Positions 1 to 8,378 of a stretch of DNA of 9,908 bases are shown here, piece after piece. Location: NCBI GenBank assembly GCA_002313255.1, contig DCBA01000067.1, positions 1-9,908 of the forward strand, written 5' to 3'. Under the pieces are notes generated by a model. It was not told where the DNA came from and did no database searches. It was given only the letters and a program-made list of their open reading frames with translations. The position numbers and the translations under genes are program-made. Origin of the DNA: Gammaproteobacteria bacterium UBA1119 (GTDB taxonomy: Bacteria > Pseudomonadota > Gammaproteobacteria > Pseudomonadales > Azotimanducaceae). How positions within the stretch are numbered: position 1 is the first letter of the stretch; the number at the start of each line of letters is the position of its first letter.

Positions 1-45
1 GATGCGTATCGTCCGGCGTTTTCCGTCGCGCTGGATACAGTTTAA
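1..45 (+). CDS. possible C-terminal tail of an upstream gene
   Basis: Frame 1 is open from the window edge and reads a plausible C-terminus (DAYRPAFSVALDTV) before a TAA at 43-45. The stop lies 14 bases before the GTG of the cytochrome gene, and a Shine-Dalgarno sequence falls between them, so the two could be co-transcribed. Cytochromes of this size are often the electron acceptor of a dehydrogenase encoded just upstream, which would fit, but fourteen residues are too few to name a family. The other two forward frames are also open for similar lengths, so even the frame is uncertain. Confidence 0.3.
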   Translation, partial: DAYRPAFSVALDTV

Positions 46-48
46 CTT

Positions 49-56
49 GAGGTGAG
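49..56 (+). promoter_or_regulatory. ribosome binding site of the cytochrome gene
   Basis: GAGGTGAG is a long match to the anti-Shine-Dalgarno sequence and sits a few bases before the GTG at 60. It supports GTG as the start codon, because no ATG start is available in that frame. Confidence 0.7.
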
Positions 57-59
57 TTT

Positions 60-401
60 GTGAGACTGGCGTACCTGTTGTTGCCATTATTGTTGGGAGG
101 TTGTGGGGAATCCACCGAACAAGCAGAAACCAACATCGGTAAAGAAACCTATCTTCGATATTGTTTCTCTTGTCACCAAGGGGGTGTTGCGGGCGCGCCT
201 TCACTCGGGGATGTGGAATCCTGGGCTCCACGACTTGATAAGGGCAGGGAAGCGTTGTTGCAAAGCGTGATTGACGGGATCCCTCCTGCGATGCCCATCA
301 GAGGATTGTGTAATTCCTGTTCGGATGAGGAGCTGGCGGCGTCTGTAGATTACATGCTCGATGCGGTCCGTGATGAAGCACGTGGCGCGGAGTCTCTCTG
401 A
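60..401 (+). CDS. cytochrome c5-like monohaem lipoprotein
   Basis: This is a small c-type cytochrome, presumably carrying electrons in the periplasm while anchored to a membrane by lipid. The 113-residue product begins with a short hydrophobic stretch ending in a lipobox, LGGC, with the lipidated cysteine at residue 15, so a lipoprotein signal peptide is likely. The haem-binding CFSCH lies at 35-39. The sixth ligand is probably Met78 in the AMP segment. A second cysteine pair, CNSC at 84-87, matches the disulphide seen near the methionine ligand in the cytochrome c5 family, followed by the usual SDEELAASVDYM helix. Length is normal for a single domain. The GTG start has a strong ribosome binding site. 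A gene may end 14 bp upstream and could encode its dehydrogenase partner, but that gene is outside the window. The physiological electron donor and acceptor cannot be read from the sequence. Confidence 0.9.
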   Translation: MRLAYLLLPLLLGGCGESTEQAETNIGKETYLRYCFSCHQGGVAGAPSLGDVESWAPRLDKGREALLQSVIDGIPPAMPIRGLCNSCSDEELAASVDYMLDAVRDEARGAESL

Positions 402-425
402 TACGCGCGTCGTACTGTTAGAGGC

Positions 426-1556
426 TCAGGCAGCTAGATCCTTTGCGATCCGGACGACGGCGTCTGCTATTCTGGTTATTCGATCCAAGTCGATACTGCG
501 TGGCCACCTGTCATCGGGATGGTGAAACCAACGATTCGACCCAAGCAGGGATAGGTACTGCCCACCTTCATCGTAAATGTTGCAAGCTTCGCCGCCGGGC
601 CTCACGCCAATGGAAGTGGACGAGCCCGGGCGGATGTCGACGGCTGCTAGATGAGTGATACCCATCGTACTAAGTTCATCGTTGGAAGGTTGAAATCGGA
701 GAATTGAGTCGACGGCCGCAAGGTTTGCGCCCAGGTGAATCCACGCGTGAGCTGAGGCACCCAAATTCTTGTGCTCGCGCAGATAATGCTCAAGACCGGT
801 GTGACCTAGTTCGTGTCCTGTGTTGGCGGTGAATTGAACGTTCCGCCGAGGGGGATTGGCCGCAAAGTGCCGAACGCAAGCCAACCAAGCGACAATGCCA
901 CCGGAACGCTCTGCAGTACAAGTCCACCAAGCGCTTTTTGGGGTCATGATCACGAGAGGTGCGAGGCTTGGATCCGTACCCCAAACGGTCGTTTGAACGT
1001 TGGATGCTTGAGTCGATTGTCGATCGATTTCGAAAGACATGCAGCCGGTGAGTCCGTTGGTAGCGGCTCTCATCAGATTATCTTTATGGCGCCCATCAAC
1101 CTGCAGAACGGGAGGTCCGTAAGGCCGAGAAAATTGATCCGCATTCAATAGGGACAACCCCTCGGTTCCACCTTCGGAAACAGCGACGATGCCCTGATGA
1201 AGATTCTTCTCTCGAGCTTGGAGCAACGCTTCCGTCCCGGGATGCCGGGCATTCGGACTGAACGTGGTAACGCCAATGCCTTTACCTATTGCCAGGGGGC
1301 AGAGCGGGGCTTCAACCAGAGGCGAAATCAAACAATCAAATAGTGGGACGCCATCAACGCATTGTTCGTCGATCGTCACCGAGCATTTCTGCGCGATAAG
1401 TCGATCGAAAGAAAAAGCGTCGATATGAGGGACTGCCCCTACGGCCGCAATTGCACTAGCGAGCCAAGCGGAGGTTGCGGCGTCTCCAGAACTACCCGTT
1501 CGGTGATCTAATATCTCATCCCACGCGGTTATGTCATCTTGGATCGTGTGTTGCAC
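426..1556 (-). CDS. M28-like peptidase-fold protein with altered metal ligands
   Basis: The 376-residue product resembles family M28 zinc aminopeptidases interrupted by a PA domain. Residues about 95-185 look like the PA insert (HQGIVAVSE, then PPVLQV). After it comes the segment ASNVQTTVWGTDPSLAPLVI, which fits the strand preceding the first metal site. The family's HxD metal motif is replaced by TPKS at 205-208, the bridging Asp region reads TAERSGG with Glu216, and the catalytic Glu-Glu pair reads His248-Glu249 in GHELGHTG. The last ligand, His in HHPDD at 345-349, is kept. The protein may therefore bind metal differently or have lost peptidase activity. There is no signal peptide, so it is probably cytosolic. 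The GTG start is the only start codon between the upstream in-frame stop and the conserved part, and its ribosome binding site is weak. It converges with the cytochrome gene (24 bp gap) and is divergent from the sulfotransferase. Confidence 0.7.
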   Translation of the reverse strand: MQHTIQDDITAWDEILDHRTGSSGDAATSAWLASAIAAVGAVPHIDAFSFDRLIAQKCSVTIDEQCVDGVPLFDCLISPLVEAPLCPLAIGKGIGVTTFSPNARHPGTEALLQAREKNLHQGIVAVSEGGTEGLSLLNADQFSRPYGPPVLQVDGRHKDNLMRAATNGLTGCMSFEIDRQSTQASNVQTTVWGTDPSLAPLVIMTPKSAWWTCTAERSGGIVAWLACVRHFAANPPRRNVQFTANTGHELGHTGLEHYLREHKNLGASAHAWIHLGANLAAVDSILRFQPSNDELSTMGITHLAAVDIRPGSSTSIGVRPGGEACNIYDEGGQYLSLLGSNRWFHHPDDRWPRSIDLDRITRIADAVVRIAKDLAA

Positions 1557-1704
1557 TGGCCCGGCAAGTTTTATCGAGGCCGTAAGGTTACCTCGACTGG
1601 TGCGAAAGGGAACTGCAGTTGGTTACGCTGCATCTCCTATTCGTAAGTAATCAGCAGGCATAATGCGTGTAATCGATCGGAAGGCTAATTCGCGGGCCTG
1701 TTAA

Positions 1705-2976
1705 ATGACGAATAACCAGGCGGTAAAGGAAATTATAGATCCCGTGAGCGCTCGTAGCACGCGGGGTCCAAGGGCGCGAAGGTGGATGGCGTGGGTCAAC
1801 AAGGGATTGGCTGCGGGTATCCACCGGGGCGTTTTTGACACACTTTTCGATCGGGAAGAGCTCTTGGACGGAGCGAGCAGGGCGACAGGGTTTCAAGATT
1901 TTGGTTCGCTGGATTTCATTGAACCCCTCGATCTCTTGCTGGAGGGATTCGACCAAACTTCCGCGCTCAACCCGGTGGGGCGGCTCGCAGCTAGGTGGTA
2001 CCTGATGAGCCTCTTGTGCAACCGTTTGCGGCTGGAAGCAATGTGGCAGAACGATCCGTGTATTGTTTCGGAGACGCTTCGCGGGCCGATCTTTATTCTC
2101 GGTTTGCCGCGAACCGGGTCGACGATGTTACATGAGGCGTTAGCGCTTCATTCAGCTGTGCGCACACCGCGCTTTTGGGAGTCAACTTTCATTCCTAAAC
2201 GCGACCCTATGGATTTTGGTCGGGTTGTTGCCTCAGCGGGACAGATCACCATTGTTAATCGGATGGCCCCGAATTTGAAGGGCATTCATCGACTCGGCGC
2301 ACGACTGCCACATGAATGCGTAACCATCCAAGCTCACGCCATGCGTAGTATCCAATTTCATACGGCACACCGCGTTTCGGCATACAACCGGTGGTTACAA
2401 ACATGCGATTGGGAACCGGCGTATCGCTGGCACGCACGGTATCTGAAAGTTCTCCAATGTGGTGGGGACGAGGCGCGCTGGTTGTTAAAGGCACCCGGCC
2501 ATATGCTCGGCCTGAGCGCGTTGAATCGGGTATATCCCGATGCGAAATTCATCCAGTTACATCGTGATCCAGTGGAAGTCATCCCATCCATGGCAAGTCT
2601 TTCGGTCGCACTCAGAAGTGCTTTCAGTGAGGTGGTGGATGAATGGGAAGTAGGTCGTGACACTGCCGATCAGTGGAGTAGGGGACTAGCGAACACCCTT
2701 CAACAACGAAAACAAAATGCTGGTCTGGACGCCCGGTTCATCGATGTTAATTACAAGGATTTACTGAGCCAGCCCGTCAACGTTGTACAGCGGATTCTCG
2801 AATTTATGGGATTGCCGAATACAACTAGTTTCGAAGGGATGTTGGAGCGTTATCTAGTGCGCAACGCAAAAGGGCGGCATGGAAGTCATACATACAGCTT
2901 GGAACGCTTCGGATTTGAACAAAGCAACTTAGAAAATCGTTTCTCTGAATATCGAGCCGAGTATCTTCGGATGTAG
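1705..2976 (+). CDS. sulfotransferase family protein (Sulfotransfer_3 type)
   Basis: This enzyme is expected to move a sulfuryl group from PAPS to an unknown acceptor. The 5'-phosphosulfate loop is clear, GLPRTGST at 133-140, preceded by a beta strand PIFIL. The 3'-phosphate site follows at residues 286-299 (HRDPVEVIPSMASL), with Arg287 and Ser295 in the expected places, and a C-terminal KGRHG at 389-393 matches the glycine-rich PAPS-binding turn. WLLKAPGH at 259-266 is typical of the bacterial and animal-like Sulfotransfer_3 group. No signal peptide or membrane segment is seen. At 423 residues it is slightly long because of an N-terminal extension. Met28 (base 1786) is an alternative start, closely preceded by GAAGGTGG, whereas the ATG at 1705 has no good ribosome binding site. 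The gene stands alone, with no sulfate-activation genes in view, so its substrate cannot be inferred. Confidence 0.9.
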   Translation: MTNNQAVKEIIDPVSARSTRGPRARRWMAWVNKGLAAGIHRGVFDTLFDREELLDGASRATGFQDFGSLDFIEPLDLLLEGFDQTSALNPVGRLAARWYLMSLLCNRLRLEAMWQNDPCIVSETLRGPIFILGLPRTGSTMLHEALALHSAVRTPRFWESTFIPKRDPMDFGRVVASAGQITIVNRMAPNLKGIHRLGARLPHECVTIQAHAMRSIQFHTAHRVSAYNRWLQTCDWEPAYRWHARYLKVLQCGGDEARWLLKAPGHMLGLSALNRVYPDAKFIQLHRDPVEVIPSMASLSVALRSAFSEVVDEWEVGRDTADQWSRGLANTLQQRKQNAGLDARFIDVNYKDLLSQPVNVVQRILEFMGLPNTTSFEGMLERYLVRNAKGRHGSHTYSLERFGFEQSNLENRFSEYRAEYLRM

Positions 2977-3048
2977 ACGCTGGCCGCTACTCGAGGTGAT
3001 GACCGAGAAATGCGTATCTAGTGGCTCGCGAAGCACGGCGGCAGAAGT

Positions 3049-3201
3049 ATGGCCTGGGTTCTCGTCCACCCGTTGCCAGCTCTGATCGTCAACATTGCAA
3101 GGCGCTACTTCGAGCCCGGTGTAGGGTACGAGGCAACGGCTGGGCCGCCCGTTTATCCTTCAATCTTGACCGGATGGGTGAAATCGCCAAAATCTAGATG
3201 A
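3049..3201 (+). CDS. very small ORF, doubtful
   Basis: ATG to TGA encodes 50 residues beginning MAWVLVHPLPALIVNIARRY. There is no good ribosome binding site. Its TGA overlaps the ATG of the next small ORF as ATGA, an arrangement typical of translational coupling but also common by chance. The composition (a weakly hydrophobic start, then proline- and glycine-rich sequence) does not match a family I know. It is listed because nothing else explains this stretch. Confidence 0.1.
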   Translation: MAWVLVHPLPALIVNIARRYFEPGVGYEATAGPPVYPSILTGWVKSPKSR

Positions 3202-3431
3202 GAGGTCGATACCAAAATCGACCATCATGGGCGACTCCGCCGATTGATCAAATGTCCGCCTTCGGGGTCGGAAGCAAACGAAACGCCGGAGGAAGTGTCT
3301 CCTTTGTGCCAGAAGCCGCTATGGCCCCAAACTCAATTCATTTTCAGCCAAAAAGACAAACGACGAGCGTGAATGACTGGCTGAAGACGATCCCGCCCGC
3401 TTCGATATCTAACGACGATTCATGCACGTAG
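3198..3431 (+). CDS. hypothetical small ORF, doubtful
   Basis: This 77-residue reading frame starts at an ATG that overlaps the stop of the preceding tiny ORF and ends 37 bases before the convergent katG stop. The product is polar, with no signal peptide, membrane segment or recognised motif, and many codons end in A (CGA, GGA, CAA), unlike the confident genes nearby. It could equally be chance or the antisense shadow of a decayed minus-strand gene. No function is proposed. Confidence 0.15.
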   Translation: MRGRYQNRPSWATPPIDQMSAFGVGSKRNAGGSVSFVPEAAMAPNSIHFQPKRQTTSVNDWLKTIPPASISNDDSCT

Positions 3432-3468
3432 TCACGACGTACGTTGCGGAGTGATCAGCTCGCTGAGA

Positions 3469-5697
<2,229 letters not shown>

Positions 5698-5739
5698 TCA
5701 ATCGCATCCGGCAGCCATGGCAGATCTCGTTCAGCTGGT

Positions 5740-5773
5740 GCTTGCGAGCATTTTCATGAAACGGCCCGCAAGC
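5740..5773 (-). promoter_or_regulatory. dyad in the katG leader, possible hairpin or operator
   Basis: GCTTGCGAGC at 5740-5749 faces GCCCGCAAGC at 5764-5773. The single mismatch becomes a G-U pair in the katG-sense RNA, giving ten consecutive pairs. Between the arms lies the palindrome TTTCATGAAA (5752-5761). The dyad is 73 to 106 bases upstream of the katG ATG. No T-run follows on the katG side, so it is not a standard terminator. It could be an operator or a leader hairpin. Confidence 0.4.
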
Positions 5774-5892
5774 GTGGATTCGCCATGGATTCCCTCGGAG
5801 ACGCGTCCTTTAGATTCGACAGCATATTGCCGTCATTAAGGTCCGCGGCTCTATCCCTTCATTTAACGATCAACTGACCTAGTCCAGTATAC

Positions 5893-5906
5893 GGTTTGGT
5901 CGAACG
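5893..5906 (+). promoter_or_regulatory. third, diverged copy of the repeat core
   Basis: GGTTTGGTCGAACG resembles the start of the right arm of the nearby inverted repeat (AATTTGGCGAACG), with one inserted base and two changed ends. It lies in the same orientation as that right arm. Three related sites in about 125 bp suggest binding sites for one regulator, which is an inference. Confidence 0.35.
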
Positions 5907-5913
5907 ATATCTA

Positions 5914-5944
5914 TTTATAACTAGATACTCGATACGTTCGCCAA
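5914..5944 (-). promoter_or_regulatory. possible promoter reading towards katG
   Basis: On the minus strand, TTGGCG (5944-5939) and TATAAA (5919-5914) are separated by 19 bases, or 18 if TTATAA is taken as the -10. The -35-like element falls inside the left arm of the inverted repeat. It would start transcription roughly 240 bases before katG. The match is moderate and rests on pattern alone. Confidence 0.25.
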
Positions 5945-6018
5945 ATTATTAATGCGGTTCTGGTAATGCAGTAACTGGAAACTTACGCTGCCGGGTGCCA
6001 ATTTGGCGAACGTATCGA
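5929..6018. repeat. perfect 19-bp inverted repeat with 52-nt spacer
   Basis: TCGATACGTTCGCCAAATT at 5929-5947 is the exact reverse complement of 6000-6018. Extension fails on both sides. No target-site duplication flanks it (ATAC on the left, AGCG on the right). It ends 37 bases before the exporter GTG. The right arm contains TTGGCG, a possible -35, with TAGACT 20 bases further on. A pair of operator sites or a stem-loop in RNA fits better than a transposon end. Confidence 0.8.
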
Positions 6019-6055
6019 AGCGGGTTGGTAGACTCGACCGAAACGAACGGGTTGT

Positions 6056-6946
6056 GTGTTGGAGCTCTGGGTACCGATAACGATCGCGGCTGCATTGTTG
6101 CAGAACCTGCGCACTGCGCTGCAGCAGCAATTGACCTCAGTCATGGATGCGACCGAGGCGAGCTACGTTCGTTTCTGCTATGCGGTTCCCTTCGCGTGGA
6201 TGTACTTAGCCGTATTGATTTGGCTTGGATTCCGACCGCCAGAGCTGTCGTGGGATTTTGCGGGTCACGTGTTGATCGGCGCCGTCTGCCAGATCCTTGG
6301 AACCGTGGCGCTAATTCGGTCGTTTCAGACGCGAAACTTCGCGGTGGGGACCGCGTACTCTAAAACGGAGACCGTGCAAGCCGCGTTGTTTGCTGCAGTT
6401 ATCTTGGGCGAGAGTATGAGTCCCATCGCTATGACTGGAATTCTCGTCAGTTTATTGGGCGTTGCGTTATTGTCGACCCCGGAAGGTTGGCGAGTCCTGT
6501 TGCATTCGGGGCCTGGGCCAGCTCTGTGGTATGGGGTGGGGGCAGGCGCCGGTTTTGGCATCTCCGCGGTGTTGTATCGCGGAGCCTCGTTGTCGCTACC
6601 AAGCGGTGATTTCTTGGTCCGGGCTTCCATTACCTTGGTTGCCGCGACAACCATCCAAACCGTCGGTATGGGGGTGTATTTATTTTTACGTAATCGGAAT
6701 AGCTTGATGCTCGTTGGCCAAGTTTGGAAACGGGGCGTTTGGGTTGGGCTAGCGGGGATGTTGGCATCCGCGGGATGGTTCACTGCAATGACGCTCGAAC
6801 GGGCGGCATATGTACGTGCGCTCGGCCAGGTCGAGTTACTTTTCGCTTTTTTTGTTACTTTGGTCATATTTCGTGAAAAAGTACGCATGAGCGAGTTGCT
6901 CGGTGCAGCCGTCGTCGTTTTAGGTCTCGTACTGCTGCTTATCTAA
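6056..6946 (+). CDS. EamA/DMT-family membrane transporter
   Basis: This is a drug/metabolite-transporter-type permease of the inner membrane with an unknown substrate. The 296 residues are almost entirely hydrophobic, with about ten membrane segments arranged as two five-helix repeats. Each half ends in the typical EamA pattern: residues 95-119 (FAVGTAYSKTETVQAALFAA, then VILGE) and residues 251-274 (AYVRALGQVELLFAFFVTLV, then IFRE). Both patterns are followed by a short loop and a final hydrophobic helix (LLGAAVVVLGLVLLLI). Length matches the family. The start is taken as GTG at 6056, with TTG at 6059 nearly equivalent. The ribosome binding site is poor, so the exact start is uncertain. The stop is 10 bp before the crotonase gene, and the two are probably co-transcribed. 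Upstream, the perfect inverted repeat ends 37 bases before the start, so a regulator may control this operon. A carboxylate, amino acid or other metabolite exporter cannot be told apart. Confidence 0.85.
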   Translation: MLELWVPITIAAALLQNLRTALQQQLTSVMDATEASYVRFCYAVPFAWMYLAVLIWLGFRPPELSWDFAGHVLIGAVCQILGTVALIRSFQTRNFAVGTAYSKTETVQAALFAAVILGESMSPIAMTGILVSLLGVALLSTPEGWRVLLHSGPGPALWYGVGAGAGFGISAVLYRGASLSLPSGDFLVRASITLVAATTIQTVGMGVYLFLRNRNSLMLVGQVWKRGVWVGLAGMLASAGWFTAMTLERAAYVRALGQVELLFAFFVTLVIFREKVRMSELLGAAVVVLGLVLLLI

Positions 6947-6956
6947 CAGGACTCAT

Positions 6957-7682
6957 ATGCCGGAAGTCGAAATCGTGATGCGCGGGCGTTGGGCGGAGTT
7001 GATTCTTAACCGCCCGGAACGGCGGAACGCGATCAACGGACCGTTAGGTCTTGGGTTGTCCGATGCTCTTAGAAAGATAGATTCGGATCTCCAAATCCAG
7101 GCCGTGCTGCTACGGGGCGCTGATGGCGCTTTCTGTTCGGGTCTCGACCTGAAGGAGTTCAACGCCGAGTCTCCTCCTGAGTGGTTGGTTCGATTTGGCG
7201 ATATTTGGCGCGCGACCCATAAAGCGCTATTTCATTTGAAAAAGCCGCTGGTGGTCGCCCTGGAACGGTTCGCCATCAATGGCGGTGCGGCTCTTGCGCT
7301 CGCCGGGGACTTGATGCTCGTCGGTCGAGAGTCGTTTCTCCAAGTGGGTGAAGTTCGGCAAGGAATGGCCGCACCTTACAACATGGCGTGGCTGCGACTT
7401 CGACACTCCGCGGCCGTGACCGCGAGACTTACTTTAACCGGGCGCCGTTTTTATGGTGCTGAATTAGTAGGTATGGGTGTCGCCTACGCTGCTCCAAAAG
7501 AGGGCAGCGTTGTCGCTGAGGCAGTGGCGCTTGTGGAAGAGTTGGTCGAGTACCCGGATCAAGCACTTGAACGAATTAAGACAACCATGCGCGCGTACGA
7601 CGACGAGAGTGCAGACGCTTGGTTTGATCGGGCTACGCAAGCGACGACGGGTGGTGGATCACCGCCGCGTGCAGTTACGTAG
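6957..7682 (+). CDS. enoyl-CoA hydratase/isomerase family protein (crotonase fold)
   Basis: This protein is expected to act on an acyl-CoA thioester in the cytoplasm. N-terminal NRPERRNAIN (18-27) and the oxyanion-hole segments AFCSGLDLKEF (58-68) and FAINGGAALALAGD (105-118) identify the crotonase family. Of the two acids used by classical hydratases, the second is present as Glu132 (VGEV), while the first is replaced by Ala112. That pattern suggests an isomerase or another crotonase reaction rather than ordinary hydration. At 241 residues it is a little shorter than the usual 255-265. The ATG at 6957 follows ACAGG with good spacing and lies 10 bp after the exporter stop, so the exporter product may handle a compound related to this enzyme's chemistry; this is inference only. 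The gene converges on idi with a 22-bp gap. Confidence 0.9.
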   Translation: MPEVEIVMRGRWAELILNRPERRNAINGPLGLGLSDALRKIDSDLQIQAVLLRGADGAFCSGLDLKEFNAESPPEWLVRFGDIWRATHKALFHLKKPLVVALERFAINGGAALALAGDLMLVGRESFLQVGEVRQGMAAPYNMAWLRLRHSAAVTARLTLTGRRFYGAELVGMGVAYAAPKEGSVVAEAVALVEELVEYPDQALERIKTTMRAYDDESADAWFDRATQATTGGGSPPRAVT

Positions 7683-7704
7683 ACGCGGCAGGAGATGTGG
7701 CGGA

Positions 7705-8328
7705 TCACGGTTTTCGTCGAAAACTACAACGCAAATCTTCTGAAAACTCATCGTTAATGCGCGCCCATTCGATTCGAAGCCAGGGTGTGAAATCGTTCGG
7801 TGTTTGTTCAATACGTCGATTTAGTTCACGGCGCGAGACCCATTCCCATGCTTGAATTTCGTTCGTGTTGACGATGGGTTCGCTATCGACATGCCCTGCA
7901 TAGACTGAACAGAATTCATGTTCAGTTCCCAAATCCGCAAACCTAGCGCAATACTCGAACTTAAAAAGAAAGTTTAAATCGACCTCTAGCCCGAGTTCCT
8001 CCGCGACACGTCGTTGTGCTGCAACATCTGTTTCTTCGCCAATACGAGGGTGTGAACAACAACTATTTGACCATGACCCACCCCAAAGTCGTTTTTGCGC
8101 GTGGCGTTGTTGGATGAGCAAATCGCCGTCGCGATTAAAGATAAAGACTGAGATTGCCCGATGAAGTTTGCCGGACCCGTTATGGCAAGCTTCTTTGTCG
8201 AGCTCCCCGATTTCTTCGTCGGAAGAGTCAACCAGTATCAGCAAATCGCGATCGTCGGAGATAACGTCGGTGTTTGTCGTGGGATCTTCCATCGTTTCAT
8301 TGTATGCATTCGGTGAGCTCGCAGCCAT
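7705..8328 (-). CDS. idi: isopentenyl-diphosphate delta-isomerase, type I
   Basis: The enzyme interconverts isopentenyl and dimethylallyl diphosphate, the building blocks of isoprenoids, in the cytoplasm. The Nudix-like core is clear. By position against the Escherichia coli enzyme, the metal ligands are His49 (ACHN), His56 (KLHRA), His93 (CCSHP) and Glu136/Glu138 (TEHEF). The catalytic cysteine is Cys91 in SNSCCSHP, and the RRVAEELGLEV helix holds Glu111, the magnesium ligand. All are present, so it should be active. The 207 residues exceed the common length of about 180 because of an N-terminal extension rich in Asp, Glu and Ser. Met13 (base 8292) is a credible alternative start, with TACAAT a few bases upstream on the same strand, which could even make a leaderless message. 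It converges with the crotonase gene and is divergent from the alpha/beta hydrolase across 50 bp. No other isoprenoid gene is in view. Confidence 0.95.
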   Translation of the reverse strand: MAASSPNAYNETMEDPTTNTDVISDDRDLLILVDSSDEEIGELDKEACHNGSGKLHRAISVFIFNRDGDLLIQQRHAQKRLWGGSWSNSCCSHPRIGEETDVAAQRRVAEELGLEVDLNFLFKFEYCARFADLGTEHEFCSVYAGHVDSEPIVNTNEIQAWEWVSRRELNRRIEQTPNDFTPWLRIEWARINDEFSEDLRCSFRRKP

Positions 8329-8367
8329 GAAACGCCGTCAATAGGGCGCTAGACTTCAGCACGCATT

Positions 8368-8376
8368 AGGGGTGGA
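8368..8376 (+). promoter_or_regulatory. ribosome binding site of the alpha/beta hydrolase gene
   Basis: AGGGGTGGA is purine-rich and a few bases before the GTG at 8379, and it decides that start in the absence of a nearby in-frame ATG. Confidence 0.6.
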
Positions 8377-8378
8377 CA

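Larger units (their letters stand above)
2977..3468. other. gap with no convincing gene
   Basis: About 490 bases separate the sulfotransferase from the end of katG. All six frames are broken by stops at roughly the spacing expected by chance, apart from two small overlapping plus-strand ORFs listed separately. Reading the minus strand gives fragments with protein-like patches but repeated stops and no continuous frame, so a decayed gene is possible but not shown. No tRNA, transposase piece or strong hairpin with a T-run was found. Confidence 0.6.

Noticed and set aside
813..1151. 112-codon plus-strand frame opposite the M28-like gene
   Set aside because: The sense strand encodes a recognisable fold across this segment. 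The antisense product is Arg/Ser-rich and motif-free.
3181..3440. Minus-strand patches such as HSGFWHKGDTSSGVSF in the gap, resembling pieces of a decayed gene
   Set aside because: The frame is broken by stops about every 20-35 codons, as expected by chance, and no family could be matched. Noted in the gap entry only.
5908..5927. OxyR-type site in the AT-rich segment upstream of katG
   Set aside because: The TATCTA/TAGATA dyad does not fit the ATAG/CTAT spacing of known OxyR sites.
5929..6018. Small transposable element (MITE) defined by the 19-bp inverted repeat
   Set aside because: No target-site duplication flanks the arms and no second copy is present in the window. An operator or hairpin is simpler.
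6325..6888. 187-codon minus-strand frame opposite the EamA transporter
   Set aside because: It is the antisense shadow of a membrane protein gene and shows no signal, motif or binding site.
7710..7724. GTTTTC-GTC-GAAAAC dyad near the convergent crotonase and idi ends
   Set aside because: It lies within the idi coding end, is AT-rich with no T-run after it, and is too weak to call a terminator.
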